Origin: an uncultured Poribacteria bacterium
GTDB lineage: Bacteria; Poribacteria; WGA-4E; WGA-3G
Assembly (NCBI GenBank): GCA_958295855.1
Contig: OY282383.1
Coordinates: forward strand, 1,592,481 to 1,656,480
DNA: 64,000 nucleotides
Direction: 5' to 3'
Shown here: piece after piece, positions 9,212 through 17,540 of the stretch
Layout: each line of letters opens with the position of its first letter
Numbering within the stretch: position 1 is the first letter of the stretch
The notes under the pieces: model-generated
Databases searched by the model: none
What the model saw: the letters and a program-made list of their open reading frames with translations, nothing else
Told to the model about the DNA's origin: nothing
Made by a program: the position numbers and the translations under genes

Positions 9212-10663
9212 TTACCTAAGCTGAAATGCACGTTGCCGATACAGATGCTCGAACAGATTTCCTTCATGCGGGCTATCCCAAGAGAGCTGATTTGTCGGGA
9301 TTGCACCTAAATTGAGCCGGTCAATGAGCGGAGTTGCTACGAACTCTCGTGTGAGTGCAGTATCTTCTGTGATAACGGTGGCAATCAATGTCGCACCGAT
9401 AGATTCAACTAATTTCGCAGGCGGCACTTCGACGACACTCACGAACGGGAACGGGAATTCTGTGTTTGCTAACGGATGTTCGGCATCCTCACACCAAATC
9501 ACCGTGGGTCGAAGGAAGGTGCAGCTGTCTAATTCGACGACCCGGGCACCGGTTGTTAATTCTGTTGCGCCGGGCTCTTTGAGGTGCCGGTCGATGAGCG
9601 ATGAGATGCCGTGGGCAGCTTTCGGATTTGCCCACGCTGCGATTCCTGCGTCCGGATGATCGAGTGGTTTCGGGGTAATTTGTCCCAAGCGTTCTGCTAA
9701 CGCCTCGGCAATGTTACGGCCATGCGCCGTTACCCACACGCCAGAGGCGTTAATGCACGACCTACCACCGTTTTTGGCGACCGATTCTACGATGAGCTCG
9801 AGGTACTGCTCCCAATCCGTCTGCTGCCCTTCGTGAATGATGATTTTGCTGCGTCCTGGGCCGTGGATTTCGATGCGCGGATTATTTACCCAGGGAGCAA
9901 CAGTTGAACTGCCCCCGAAGAGCATCGCTCTACCACAACGTAACAGAATTTCGGTCGCGCCTGTATAATCAGTAGGGTAGAAACTGAACGCCGCCGGAGG
10001 GACACCTGCTGCGATAAACGCTTGTGCTATGCGATAAGGTGTCCATGGCTCTTCGCGCCCTGGTTTTAGCACAAGTGGCACTTTTAGGGCGACAGCAGGC
10101 ACCCATAAGGAATGTACACCTGGTGAATTGCTAGGTAAAACGGCACCGAGTGAGTCTGTTTCACAGACGTAGCTTAACGTTCGCTGACGAGGAAGTGCAC
10201 GCTCGGAAAGCACGCCTACAGGAGGAAGTACTTCTTGGATACCCCATCCGGTGTCAAGGATGCGTAAATCAAGTCCCCGGGTTAGACCGGCTAAAACCGT
10301 ATCTATGTTTTCCATGACACCTTGAATCTTGGCTAAGTTCTGTTGACAGAGGGTTTCAGGTAAGCCCGTTGTACCGGAAACCTGTTGGATGTAATCCGCA
10401 GGCGATTGGATATCCCCATCAAGCGGCAGAGCGGCGGTTGTGAAAAGGTGCGCCGCATCCTTGCAAAGAGCAACCAATTCTGCAACAGCATGTTGTGCAA
10501 GCGTCTCTTTGTGAAGTGCCATGTCGCCAAGGTCTTTGGCTATTAAGCCACTGTTGGCTTGGCTGACTTCGACTAACGGTTCACCCGTTTTGATATGTGG
10601 GACGTGGACAGTGTTCAGACTTCTGTAAGAACGCCCGGCGCGTAGAATTGGAATGTGTAGCAT
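9212..10663 (-). CDS. aldehyde dehydrogenase superfamily protein
   Basis: This 483-residue protein shows the ALDH fold in order: cofactor-binding segment LPSNSPGVHSLWVPAVALK with the conserved lysine at K200 (LVLKPG), a glycine-rich segment MLFGGSS near 248-253, and the catalytic cysteine C303 in GGRSCINASG. It would oxidise or reductively acylate an aldehyde with NAD(P). The canonical E-L-G-G glutamate segment is replaced by EIHGPGRSK, so it belongs to a divergent branch and its substrate is open. It lies 37 bases downstream of the propeller gene and may be co-transcribed. No strong ribosome-binding site precedes the ATG. Confidence 0.85.
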   Translation of the reverse strand: MLHIPILRAGRSYRSLNTVHVPHIKTGEPLVEVSQANSGLIAKDLGDMALHKETLAQHAVAELVALCKDAAHLFTTAALPLDGDIQSPADYIQQVSGTTGLPETLCQQNLAKIQGVMENIDTVLAGLTRGLDLRILDTGWGIQEVLPPVGVLSERALPRQRTLSYVCETDSLGAVLPSNSPGVHSLWVPAVALKVPLVLKPGREEPWTPYRIAQAFIAAGVPPAAFSFYPTDYTGATEILLRCGRAMLFGGSSTVAPWVNNPRIEIHGPGRSKIIIHEGQQTDWEQYLELIVESVAKNGGRSCINASGVWVTAHGRNIAEALAERLGQITPKPLDHPDAGIAAWANPKAAHGISSLIDRHLKEPGATELTTGARVVELDSCTFLRPTVIWCEDAEHPLANTEFPFPFVSVVEVPPAKLVESIGATLIATVITEDTALTREFVATPLIDRLNLGAIPTNQLSWDSPHEGNLFEHLYRQRAFQLR

Positions 10664-10700
10664 CTTTTGTTGTTAGGTTACGGAAACCCACGGCGTGTGC

Positions 10701-11405
10701 CTACTCCCTTGTGATTTTCGATATCCACCCGGAGGCGGCATCGCAGTACAGGAAATCGGGGCCGTAGATGGAGAGTCCATGTGGTTCGGGGCAATTTTCT
10801 GGTACCTCGATACTATCCAGGATTGTGCCATCCTCCAGAGCTAGTTTGACAATAACGCGGTCGGAGGTGTGCGTTACCCAAAGGCCATCTTCGACGCGCA
10901 CCATGCCGTGTCCGCGCCCGTAAGGCAACGGAAGCGTCTTTTGCACAGACCAATCCGAAATTCTCACCTTATGTGTGACTTGATTCTTGAGCGTTTGAAC
11001 CCACAGATGCCCTTCATCGTAGGTGTCGTACTCGACACCGTGTGTGCCGCCGCCATCGGGTATCGGATAGCGTCCGAGGGTTTTGCCGGTAGCGGGATCG
11101 ACTTTGAAAATTTCACCGGTACCGGGTTTGGCATCTGTATCTCGGACAGGACGCCAACGTTCCCCGGGGCCGTTTGCGGCTAACCAGAGCGCGCCCTCCC
11201 CAGATGCCATCCCACTCGTATTGGAGGACTCACTCGGAATATCGCGGATGAGTTTCGGCACGGTATAGTCCGAGTCTGCTGTGATTTCAACCAAGGCGAC
11301 TCTGTCGGTAATCTGGTCAACGATCCACAAGTTGTCGTCTGTCACTTGTAAACCGTTCGGCACCGAATAGGGTGCCCTGAACATTTTTTCAATTTTTGTT
11401 GGCAT
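10701..11405 (-). CDS. NHL/Vgb-type six-bladed beta-propeller protein
   Basis: The 234-residue protein has repeated blades with G-L-W-V/I-x-x and G-x-x-H-G-x-x (NGLQVTDDNLWIVDQ, GGTHGVEYD, GRGHGMVRVEDGLWVTH, EPHGLSIYGPDFLYCD). These are typical of SMP-30/gluconolactonase or virginiamycin-lyase-like propellers. No signal peptide is evident, so it is probably cytoplasmic. A GAGGAG ribosome site sits 9 bases before the ATG. The enzymatic activity is not identifiable; a lactonase or a ligand-binding role is possible. The adjacent aldehyde dehydrogenase suggests carbon metabolism. Confidence 0.75.
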   Translation of the reverse strand: MPTKIEKMFRAPYSVPNGLQVTDDNLWIVDQITDRVALVEITADSDYTVPKLIRDIPSESSNTSGMASGEGALWLAANGPGERWRPVRDTDAKPGTGEIFKVDPATGKTLGRYPIPDGGGTHGVEYDTYDEGHLWVQTLKNQVTHKVRISDWSVQKTLPLPYGRGHGMVRVEDGLWVTHTSDRVIVKLALEDGTILDSIEVPENCPEPHGLSIYGPDFLYCDAASGWISKITRE

Positions 11406-11518
11406 ATTCAGACTCCTCTTTAGTGTCTATCTACTTGAGCAATTCTAATCACTGCATTGAAAATGGTTGGTAGCAAGTAGCAGGAGTTCACAAACTAACA
11501 GTTTGTGCTATGGATTTT

Positions 11519-12979
11519 TTATTTTAAAACGCCCTGCGCCTTTAACCGAGCGATTAATTCCGCCTGCGTTCCCTGTCCCTTTGTGGAGTTGCAGGCACCG
11601 CAGAGGAGTTGTAGGTTGTCCACGTGGGCGGTGCCGCCTTGTGACTTCGGTATGATGCCATCCACCGTCATGTTCCGAAACGGAAATTGCGTCTCACACC
11701 CATTACACAAGCCTTCTTGCGTACCGTACAACGTGTGTTTGTGTGTGCGGTAATTCGGCAGTTTTTCACTGCGTTTGGGGATGTCGGTGCGATGGATGAC
11801 ATGTCCAAACAGCCCCACCTCCTTCTCCAAACGCATCCGCACCAAGGCGACTGCCTTCTCCGAAATATCAATGCCTATCCACTGCCGTCCAAGCCGCTCC
11901 GCCGCCACACACGTCGTCGCACAGCCGCAGAACGCATCTAAGACAACATCTCTCTCATTGCTACTCGCTTTGATGATACGCTCAAGCAAAGCAATAGGCT
12001 TCTGCGTGGGGTAGCCGGTGCGTTCGCCTTTCGCTGGCGGGGGCACGTCATCCCAGATATTACCATAGGACGCACCCTTGTAATCTTTAAGATACTTCCG
12101 CCGCTCTAGTTTTCCATCAGCACGAATAACGATGTTGCCTTTCTGATATTCCTCCTCCAAACGTTCTTTGCTTAGCCGCCATCCGGAGGGATGTGGGTTC
12201 ACAAATCCACGCCATTCATAGCAAAGGTTCGGCCGCTCGCCCATATTTGGTGTTCGCCAAATATGGGCGGAGTCGTTGTAATACCGACTACCATTCTCGT
12301 CAACGTACTTAAATTTCTTCAAGCTTTCAGATTCTGTCAGTTTTCTTTCTGGCCGCAATGATGTGGCTGAAGATGCCGCGTAATATAGGAGTATATCCGC
12401 GTTGTTACCCCACCGTGTGTTGCGATGCTGTGAGCCTTTTTGCGTAGACGTTGCACGCTTCCAAGTGAGCTCAGACCTGAAGTTGTTTTTTCCGAAGATG
12501 CTATCCATCATCACCTTCAGATAATGGCTGGCAGTCGGAGCACAATGCAGATAGATACTGCCTGTTTTTTTTAAGACGCGCTTCATCTCTAGCAACCGCA
12601 CAGCCATCATAATCAGGTAAGATTTCATGCTTTTGCCGTGTGTCAACTCAGCGGTGTGAATGGCTTGATACAACGCAGGCTCCCGGTCGGCAATCTCGCC
12701 ATGCCATGCATTATCCACATCCGACAGTGTCCACGTATCTTTAAACGCGGCACCTGCTGCCTGGCTTCCGATAGGTGCAGCGTAGTTGCGGTTGGAATTA
12801 AAGGGCGGATCCAGATAAATCAAATCCACGGAGTCGGTATCTAAACCCCGAAGGATAAGCAAATTGTCGTTAGAGAAAACGGTTCGGTTTGAGACATTCA
12901 TGATTGATTTATCGCTACCCGTTATATCCAGCATACCGCCCCTGAGTGTCTCCTTTGATTCAGAGAGATTAATAGACAC
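11519..12979 (-). CDS. beta-class N6-adenine/N4-cytosine DNA methyltransferase with C-terminal HNH-like finger
   Basis: Motif order is beta class: catalytic motif IV LIYLDPPF ends at residue 60, and the SAM motif DAFCGCATT lies near 348-356, followed by WIGIDIS. A target-recognition region lies between. The last ~65 residues form an HNH-type treble clef: C425/C428, VDGIIPKSQGG, NLQLLC and CNSTKGQG (C460, C463). The usual VDH histidine is glycine here (G441), so cleavage may be lost and the finger may only bind DNA. The GTG start overlaps the ligase stop; an ATG at 12934 preceded by GGGGCGG is an alternative. No cognate restriction gene is adjacent, but an HNH nuclease lies ~1.2 kb upstream. 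It may be an orphan methylase or part of a defence unit. Confidence 0.85.
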   Translation of the reverse strand: MSINLSESKETLRGGMLDITGSDKSIMNVSNRTVFSNDNLLILRGLDTDSVDLIYLDPPFNSNRNYAAPIGSQAAGAAFKDTWTLSDVDNAWHGEIADREPALYQAIHTAELTHGKSMKSYLIMMAVRLLEMKRVLKKTGSIYLHCAPTASHYLKVMMDSIFGKNNFRSELTWKRATSTQKGSQHRNTRWGNNADILLYYAASSATSLRPERKLTESESLKKFKYVDENGSRYYNDSAHIWRTPNMGERPNLCYEWRGFVNPHPSGWRLSKERLEEEYQKGNIVIRADGKLERRKYLKDYKGASYGNIWDDVPPPAKGERTGYPTQKPIALLERIIKASSNERDVVLDAFCGCATTCVAAERLGRQWIGIDISEKAVALVRMRLEKEVGLFGHVIHRTDIPKRSEKLPNYRTHKHTLYGTQEGLCNGCETQFPFRNMTVDGIIPKSQGGTAHVDNLQLLCGACNSTKGQGTQAELIARLKAQGVLK

Positions 12980-14042
12980 CTACAACGACGCTCTCTCGGA
13001 GTGCTGTGAGCAGGCGGAGGTTTTCAACCCCGTCCCAGGGGTATTCAGGAATCGGTTTGGCGCGTTCGGCTTCGTCGCGTTCCAGAAAACGGGGGGCGAA
13101 AAATTCTTTCGTCAACGTCGTGAGCATGACTCGCCCGGTTTCTCCATAATCTACCGGGGCTTCAGGATTCTGTGGGGCAATCAATTCAATGACGGCGCGC
13201 GGTTGGGGTGGGTAATAGACAATCGCGTAATTATCCGCAGGATTAAAGGGTTTGCAAGCAGCTAATCCCATCAGCGTATTGCCATAGGTTGGCACAAAAT
13301 CGATGCCTGGCACGAGTTCTTCCCGTGCGAATCGGTGAAACTGCGCGTCCATCTCGGTTCCTCCACAAAAGATACCTTTAATCCCAACCTTTTGCAAGGA
13401 AATTTTTTCACACAGTGCCTCAAGCAGTTTCGGCGTAGTAAAGAGGCATTGGACGTTTTCATGCGCTTTCAGTACATTAAGTGCCTGTCCAATGACATGG
13501 CTTTTATACGCGTCCAATTCCTGATGTTTTTCGTAACGTACAAGTTCATTCACCCAGCGCGGGTCAAGATCTACGTGGAAACAGATACCACCGCGATGCT
13601 GAGCGAGATGCTCAACACCGAGCCGTAACCGCCGCGGTCCCGTTGGCCCCAACATGAGCCAATCGCTGCTAGGAGGGAAGCTTTCGTCGGCAAGTGTTCT
13701 ACTGAACAACTCATAGTCGATGCGAAAATCACGGATGCTGATGCGCGACTTTGGCACGCCTGTTGAGCCGCCGGTTTCAAAGACATAGATGGGTTTATCG
13801 GCGTAAGCCTTGGGTACCCACCGTCGCACCGGCCCGCCGCGGATCCACTCGTCTTGGAAATGCCCAAGGCATTTGAGGTCCGCGTAGCCGCCGATTTCTT
13901 TACGTGGGTCAAAGTCGAGGGTTTCGGCAAACTCTAGCCAGAACGGGCAGCCAGTTTCAGGACTAAAGTGCCAGTTGACGATATCCCTCACATGGGCATC
14001 AAGTTCTGTTCGGGCTTTGGCAATTTTCGGGGAGAGGTTCAT
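12969..14042 (-). CDS. ANL-superfamily (AMP-binding) acyl-CoA ligase-like protein
   Basis: It carries the adenylate-forming P-loop FETGGSTGVPKSRI (about residue 90 from this start) and the downstream GTEMDAQFHRFAREEL and PTYGNTLMG segments typical of phenylacetate-CoA-ligase-like enzymes. It would activate a carboxylate as an acyl-adenylate. At ~357 residues it is short and seems to lack most of the mobile C-terminal domain. The longer frame begins with TTG at 14090; I prefer ATG 14042 (MNLSPKIAK), although neither has a strong ribosome site. Its stop overlaps the methyltransferase GTG. Substrate unknown. Confidence 0.75.
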   Translation of the reverse strand: MNLSPKIAKARTELDAHVRDIVNWHFSPETGCPFWLEFAETLDFDPRKEIGGYADLKCLGHFQDEWIRGGPVRRWVPKAYADKPIYVFETGGSTGVPKSRISIRDFRIDYELFSRTLADESFPPSSDWLMLGPTGPRRLRLGVEHLAQHRGGICFHVDLDPRWVNELVRYEKHQELDAYKSHVIGQALNVLKAHENVQCLFTTPKLLEALCEKISLQKVGIKGIFCGGTEMDAQFHRFAREELVPGIDFVPTYGNTLMGLAACKPFNPADNYAIVYYPPQPRAVIELIAPQNPEAPVDYGETGRVMLTTLTKEFFAPRFLERDEAERAKPIPEYPWDGVENLRLLTALRESVVVGVY

Positions 14043-14176
14043 TTGGATAAAAATCCTTTTTGGCAGTGCTATTTCGCTTGACGTTTTCAATTACGGTGTC
14101 GTCAGATATAGAAGAATAATATTTGTCCGGTGATAGAATTACTAATAGTTAAAACGGAATATCGTCTTCTGATAAA

Positions 14177-14743
14177 TTAGGTTGTACCTGTTTCACGGAG
14201 TATTGCCCTTGAATCCGCTGAGGTTGCTGAAAAGGAATTGATGTACTCGCGGCCCTTATCGGTTAAGGAGATGTAGATAGGGCTTATCTCCATGCCGAGT
14301 ACTTGTACTGACGATTGATTTCCAATTACTTCTATGTATCCAGCATCCAAAATTCGATTAATCATAAGAATCATAGATAATGGCCATTGTGCTTGTACTT
14401 TTTCTTCTGGGGCCATATCCAATTCTGCATTATGCAATTTAAAGAGAATGTCAACTTCTAATTGGCTGAACCTATCATGTGCGTAACGAAGATTGACTTT
14501 ATACTTCTTTAAAGCTTTTCTGTCTATATCTCCTCTATCGGCCCTCCTGTGACAATTAGGACATAAAGCAATCAGATTTTCATATTCGTGTTTTTGGCAT
14601 TTCGAGAATGGGACAATGTGATGAACATCCACCTCAAACTCCCGACAAGTGTGAATCGCACAACGGTGTCCTGCTTCAACGAGGACGCGCCTCTTTATTT
14701 TCGCTGGTATGTGACGTGATAGCTCTTTCGATACGGATGTCAT
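14177..14743 (-). CDS. HNH endonuclease with C-terminal winged-helix-like domain
   Basis: Residues 20-70 form a canonical HNH motif: zinc cysteines C28 and C33, the HH pair at 41-42 (VDVHHIVPFS), N56 in ENLIALCP, and C61/C64/H65 in CPNCHRRAD. The C-terminal half (LSMILMINRILDAGYIEV ... YISLTDKGREYI) looks like a winged helix that may read DNA or an effector. AAGGAG precedes the ATG. The start overlaps the stop of a 42-residue ORF upstream, which suggests coupling. It is likely a defence or restriction nuclease given the neighbouring methylase, but partnership is inference. Confidence 0.88.
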   Translation of the reverse strand: MTSVSKELSRHIPAKIKRRVLVEAGHRCAIHTCREFEVDVHHIVPFSKCQKHEYENLIALCPNCHRRADRGDIDRKALKKYKVNLRYAHDRFSQLEVDILFKLHNAELDMAPEEKVQAQWPLSMILMINRILDAGYIEVIGNQSSVQVLGMEISPIYISLTDKGREYINSFSATSADSRAILRETGTT

Positions 14744-14868
14744 AATTTCTCCTTAACATGCCTAGGGACTGCCTCCCGGTAGCCAGGGGAATTTAGTTTT
14801 CGTTTGGAATCAACGACGATTCCAGATTGCCAATTTAATGGCAGTTCACGACCTCTGGGTGTACTCAT
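14740..14868 (-). CDS. 42-residue ORF coupled to the HNH nuclease
   Basis: An ATG at 14868 opens a 42-codon frame beginning MSTPRGRELP and ending PRHVKEKL. Its TGA overlaps the ATG of the HNH gene (TTATGA). The composition is soluble and basic-rich, with no hydrophobic segment. A weak TAGGGG precedes it. It could be a leader peptide, an antitoxin-like partner or a regulator. No family was recognised. The tight overlap and codon-like composition are the only support. The region 14869-15074 upstream shows nothing recognisable. Confidence 0.4.
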   Translation of the reverse strand: MSTPRGRELPLNWQSGIVVDSKRKLNSPGYREAVPRHVKEKL

Positions 14869-15074
14869 GCCCCTACGTCTATAAACACAACGTCCCGAGG
14901 TTAAAACACCAAACACTGAATACCTCTAGTGAATGTGGTGTTCCTGGTGCTTTCTGCGCTTTTGTGGTCTGTTATGAGTGAGTGAATCGCCTCCCTGGGT
15001 CTACAGTTTTGATTGGGAGCACAGCCACTCGATCAAAAGCAAAACAACTATGCAGTCCTCACCAATCCGATATT

Positions 15075-15281
15075 TCAAGGCCATAACCACTTGACAAGTA
15101 TAACAAGCAAGCCAAGGCAAGAAAAGAAAAAAAAGACAAGCCAAGAAAAAACTATCCCCCAATCAGGAGACATACTACCATAACTTGAATCCGAATTATG
15201 CAAGCCATCAAAAGCTATACAGGCCAACACGACTAGCACAACCGGAAGCAATTTCTTCACAACCGAGAGCAACTTCTTCAT
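15075..15281 (-). CDS. small two-helix membrane protein
   Basis: The 68-residue protein has two hydrophobic segments (LLPVVLVVLACIAF and IVFSWLVFFFFSCLGLLVILV) separated by a serine-rich loop. It has an excellent AGAGGAG ribosome site 7 bases before the ATG and a perfect-consensus promoter 60-90 bases upstream, so it is very likely expressed on its own. No family recognised. Being beside nuclease genes, it could be a membrane effector or toxin, but nothing proves that. Confidence 0.7.
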   Translation of the reverse strand: MKKLLSVVKKLLPVVLVVLACIAFDGLHNSDSSYGSMSPDWGIVFSWLVFFFFSCLGLLVILVKWLWP

Positions 15282-15341
15282 ATAATGCTCCTCTCTTTCC
15301 CGCTTTGCTTAAAGGGGACGCTACCCAAGTGACTGACAAGA

Positions 15342-15369
15342 ATTATACCATAAAAACCGCTTTTGTCAA
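15342..15369 (-). promoter_or_regulatory. perfect-consensus sigma-70 promoter
   Basis: The minus strand has TTGACA (15364-15369), a 16-base spacer and TATAAT (15342-15347). It drives the 68-residue membrane protein with a leader of about 55 bases. Confidence 0.85.
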
Positions 15370-15417
15370 GTTTTTTGTGGTTAGAGCGGTATAGTGAGAA
15401 CCCTAAATAGCCCTGCC

Positions 15418-16023
15418 TCACGCAGTTTGTGCCACCATGCTTGCGAGGATGCCGAGGACTTTGTCACACCGCTCAATTTGGTAGACAGACATATCAATGT
15501 GGAGTTTTTGCCCCTCCAATTTGAGGAAACGCCACTCTGTGCCGGAGGTGGTGGCACCGTAGATGCGAGGAATGTCATTGCCTTCTTGGGCGTTAAAACG
15601 TTGGGCAGCTACCATCTCCGCAACACACTGCCCAAGCCCGATTTCCAGATTATCGTTCTTCGCCTCAACAAGGACGATGACAGGTGCTTCTAAATTAAAT
15701 TGTACAGGCGACAGACCGATGAGAAAATCACACACGCCTGTCAGGTCGGCATCGGCATCAACGTTGAAGTCAATCCCTGAAAAAAGACTGATGCGATGCT
15801 CCAACTGCTCGCGGAGTTCAACCAGCACATCGGCGACAATCATTTCTGATTTTGCCTTCTCGGTGCCGATAGTGGTGGCTAATGGGATATTCCGTGCCAA
15901 CACAGCGGTGAGCAGTTCGCTTGGTGCCACCGGTTCTATGTGAGAAAAAAGTCCCGCGGTATCAGTCTCTTCAAGTTGAAATGCTTCCCGCGCTGTGCCT
16001 AACGTAAAGTTGCTATACGCCAT
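15418..16023 (-). CDS. PD-(D/E)XK-like nuclease family protein, tandem copy 1
   Basis: This 201-residue protein is one of three tandem paralogues of roughly 90% identity. A candidate PD-(D/E)XK core is visible: an upstream glutamate-rich helix (LVELREQLEHR), the aspartate in GVCDFLIGLSP (~residue 100), and E-A-K in VIVLVEAKNDN (~residue 120), followed by a helix GLGQCVAEMVAAQRF. Such proteins resemble the nuclease domain of type I restriction subunits and are common as small multi-copy genes. An AGGAGG site precedes the ATG. The genes are spaced by identical 38-base gaps. Function is probably DNA cleavage or repair; partner unknown. Confidence 0.75.
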   Translation of the reverse strand: MAYSNFTLGTAREAFQLEETDTAGLFSHIEPVAPSELLTAVLARNIPLATTIGTEKAKSEMIVADVLVELREQLEHRISLFSGIDFNVDADADLTGVCDFLIGLSPVQFNLEAPVIVLVEAKNDNLEIGLGQCVAEMVAAQRFNAQEGNDIPRIYGATTSGTEWRFLKLEGQKLHIDMSVYQIERCDKVLGILASMVAQTA

Positions 16024-16061
16024 TATGAAATGCCCTCCTATGCAGTGAGTTTACCGCAGGT

Positions 16062-16667
16062 TCACGCCTGTTGTGCCACCATGCTTGCGAGAATGCCGAG
16101 GACTTTCTCGCACCGCTCAATGGAGTAAACAGACATATCAATGTAAAGTTTTTTACCATCCAATTTGAGGAAACGCCACTCTGTGCCTGAAGTAGTGGCC
16201 CCATAGATACGGGGAATATCATTCCCTGCTTGGGCGTTAAAGCGTTGGGCAGCTACCATCTCCGCAACGCACTGCCCAAGCCCGATTTCCAGATTACCGT
16301 TCTTTGCCTCAACAAGGACGATGACAGGTGCCCGCAAAGAAAATTGCCTTGGCGAGAGGCTTACGACGAAATCACACACGCCGATCAGAGCGGCATCGGC
16401 ATCAACGTTGAAGTCAATTCCTGAAAAAAGACTGATGCGGTGCTCCAACTGCTCGCGGAGTTCAACCAGCACATCGGCGACAATCATTTCTGACTTCGCC
16501 TTCTCGGTGCCGATAGCCGTGGCTAACGGCACTTTTCGATCCAACACAGCGGTGAGTAGTTCGCTTGGTGCCACCGGTTCTATGTGAGAAAAAAGTCCCG
16601 CGGTATCAGTCTCTTCAAGTTGAAATGCTTCCCGCGCTGTGCCTAACGTAAAGTTGCTATACGCCAT
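16062..16667 (-). CDS. PD-(D/E)XK-like nuclease family protein, tandem copy 2
   Basis: This second 201-residue copy retains the aspartate (GVCDFVVSLSP) and E-A-K (VLVEAKNGN) of the putative active site. It differs from copy 1 mainly around residues 93-120 (RQFSLRAP for VQFNLEAP) and near the C-terminus. That pattern is compatible with either diversification or gene conversion. The 38-base spacer and the AGGAGG site are the same as for the other copies. Confidence 0.75.
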   Translation of the reverse strand: MAYSNFTLGTAREAFQLEETDTAGLFSHIEPVAPSELLTAVLDRKVPLATAIGTEKAKSEMIVADVLVELREQLEHRISLFSGIDFNVDADAALIGVCDFVVSLSPRQFSLRAPVIVLVEAKNGNLEIGLGQCVAEMVAAQRFNAQAGNDIPRIYGATTSGTEWRFLKLDGKKLYIDMSVYSIERCEKVLGILASMVAQQA

Positions 16668-16705
16668 TATGAAATGCCCTCCTATGCAGTGAGTTTACCG
16701 CAGGT

Positions 16706-17347
16706 TCACGCCTGTTGTTTTACCATGCTTGCAAGGATGCCGAGGACTTTGTCACACCGCTCAATTTGGTAGACAGACATGTCAATGTGGAGTTTTTGCC
16801 CCTCCAATTTGAGGAAACGCCACTCTGTGCCTGAAGTAGTGGCCCCATAGATACGGGGAATATCATTCCCTGCTTGGGCGTTAAAGCGTTGGGCAGCTAC
16901 CATCTCCGCAACGCACTGCCCAAGCCCGATTTCCAGATTATCCCTTTCAGCGCAGCTTGCAAGCTGAAACTTGCTGTTAAAACCCGCCTCAACAAGGACA
17001 ATGATAGGTGCTTCCAAATTAAATTGTACAGGTGACAGACTGATGAGAAAATCACACACGCCTGTCAGGTCGTCATCGGCATCAACGTTGAAGTCAATCC
17101 CAGAAAAAAGACTGATGCGATGCTCCAACTGCTCGCGGAGTTCAACCAGCACATCGGCGACAATCATTTCCGACTTCGCCTTCTCTGTGCCAATAGCTGT
17201 GGCTAATGGGATATTTCGTGCCAACACAGCGGTGAGCAGTTCGCTTGGTGTCACCGGTTCTATGTGAGAAAAAAGTCCCGCGGTATCAGTCTCTTCAAGT
17301 TGAAATGCTTCCCGCGCTGTGCCTAACGTAAAGTTGCTATACGCCAT
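16706..17347 (-). CDS. PD-(D/E)XK-like family protein, tandem copy 3, active site interrupted by repeat
   Basis: It is a 213-residue version of the same family. At the catalytic strand the expected VLVEAKNDN is replaced by VLVEAGFNSK ... ASCAERDN. A 43-base sequence containing the AGCTTGCAAGC palindrome replaces 7 bases (16943-16985) and adds 12 codons in frame. The catalytic lysine is lost from its normal position. The rest of the protein is intact and very similar to copy 1. It probably cannot cleave DNA, yet the frame has been kept. Confidence 0.75.
   Translation of the reverse strand: MAYSNFTLGTAREAFQLEETDTAGLFSHIEPVTPSELLTAVLARNIPLATAIGTEKAKSEMIVADVLVELREQLEHRISLFSGIDFNVDADDDLTGVCDFLISLSPVQFNLEAPIIVLVEAGFNSKFQLASCAERDNLEIGLGQCVAEMVAAQRFNAQAGNDIPRIYGATTSGTEWRFLKLEGQKLHIDMSVYQIERCDKVLGILASMVKQQA
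16943..16985. repeat. GCTTGCAAGC-type repeat inserted in coding sequence
   Basis: This 43-base stretch is absent from tandem copies 1 and 2. It contains GCGCAGCTTGCAAGC and ACTTGCT and is a relative of the 37-bp units at 17541-17691 and the 47-bp units at 21469-21562. Confidence 0.8.
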
Positions 17348-17385
17348 TATGAAATGCCCTCCTATGCAGTGAGTTTACCGCCGGT

Positions 17386-17463
17386 TCACGCCTGTTGTGC
17401 CACCATGCTTGCGAGAATGCCGAGGACTTTGTCACACTGCACGATTTGGTAAACAGACATGTC
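17386..17463 (-). pseudogene. C-terminal remnant of a fourth PD-(D/E)XK tandem copy
   Basis: About 25 codons ending in VLGILASMVAQQA and a TGA match the C-terminus of the three upstream copies. The 38-base spacer after the copy 3 start is the same as elsewhere. Upstream of 17463 the homology stops and gives way to unrelated bases and the repeat array, so the rest of the gene has been deleted. Confidence 0.75.
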
Positions 17464-17540
17464 ATCGATATTAAAATTTCCATTATGACGTTCCTTTGGA
17501 TATGCACGAATACACCAAATATTGTCTGGGCTACATTTTT

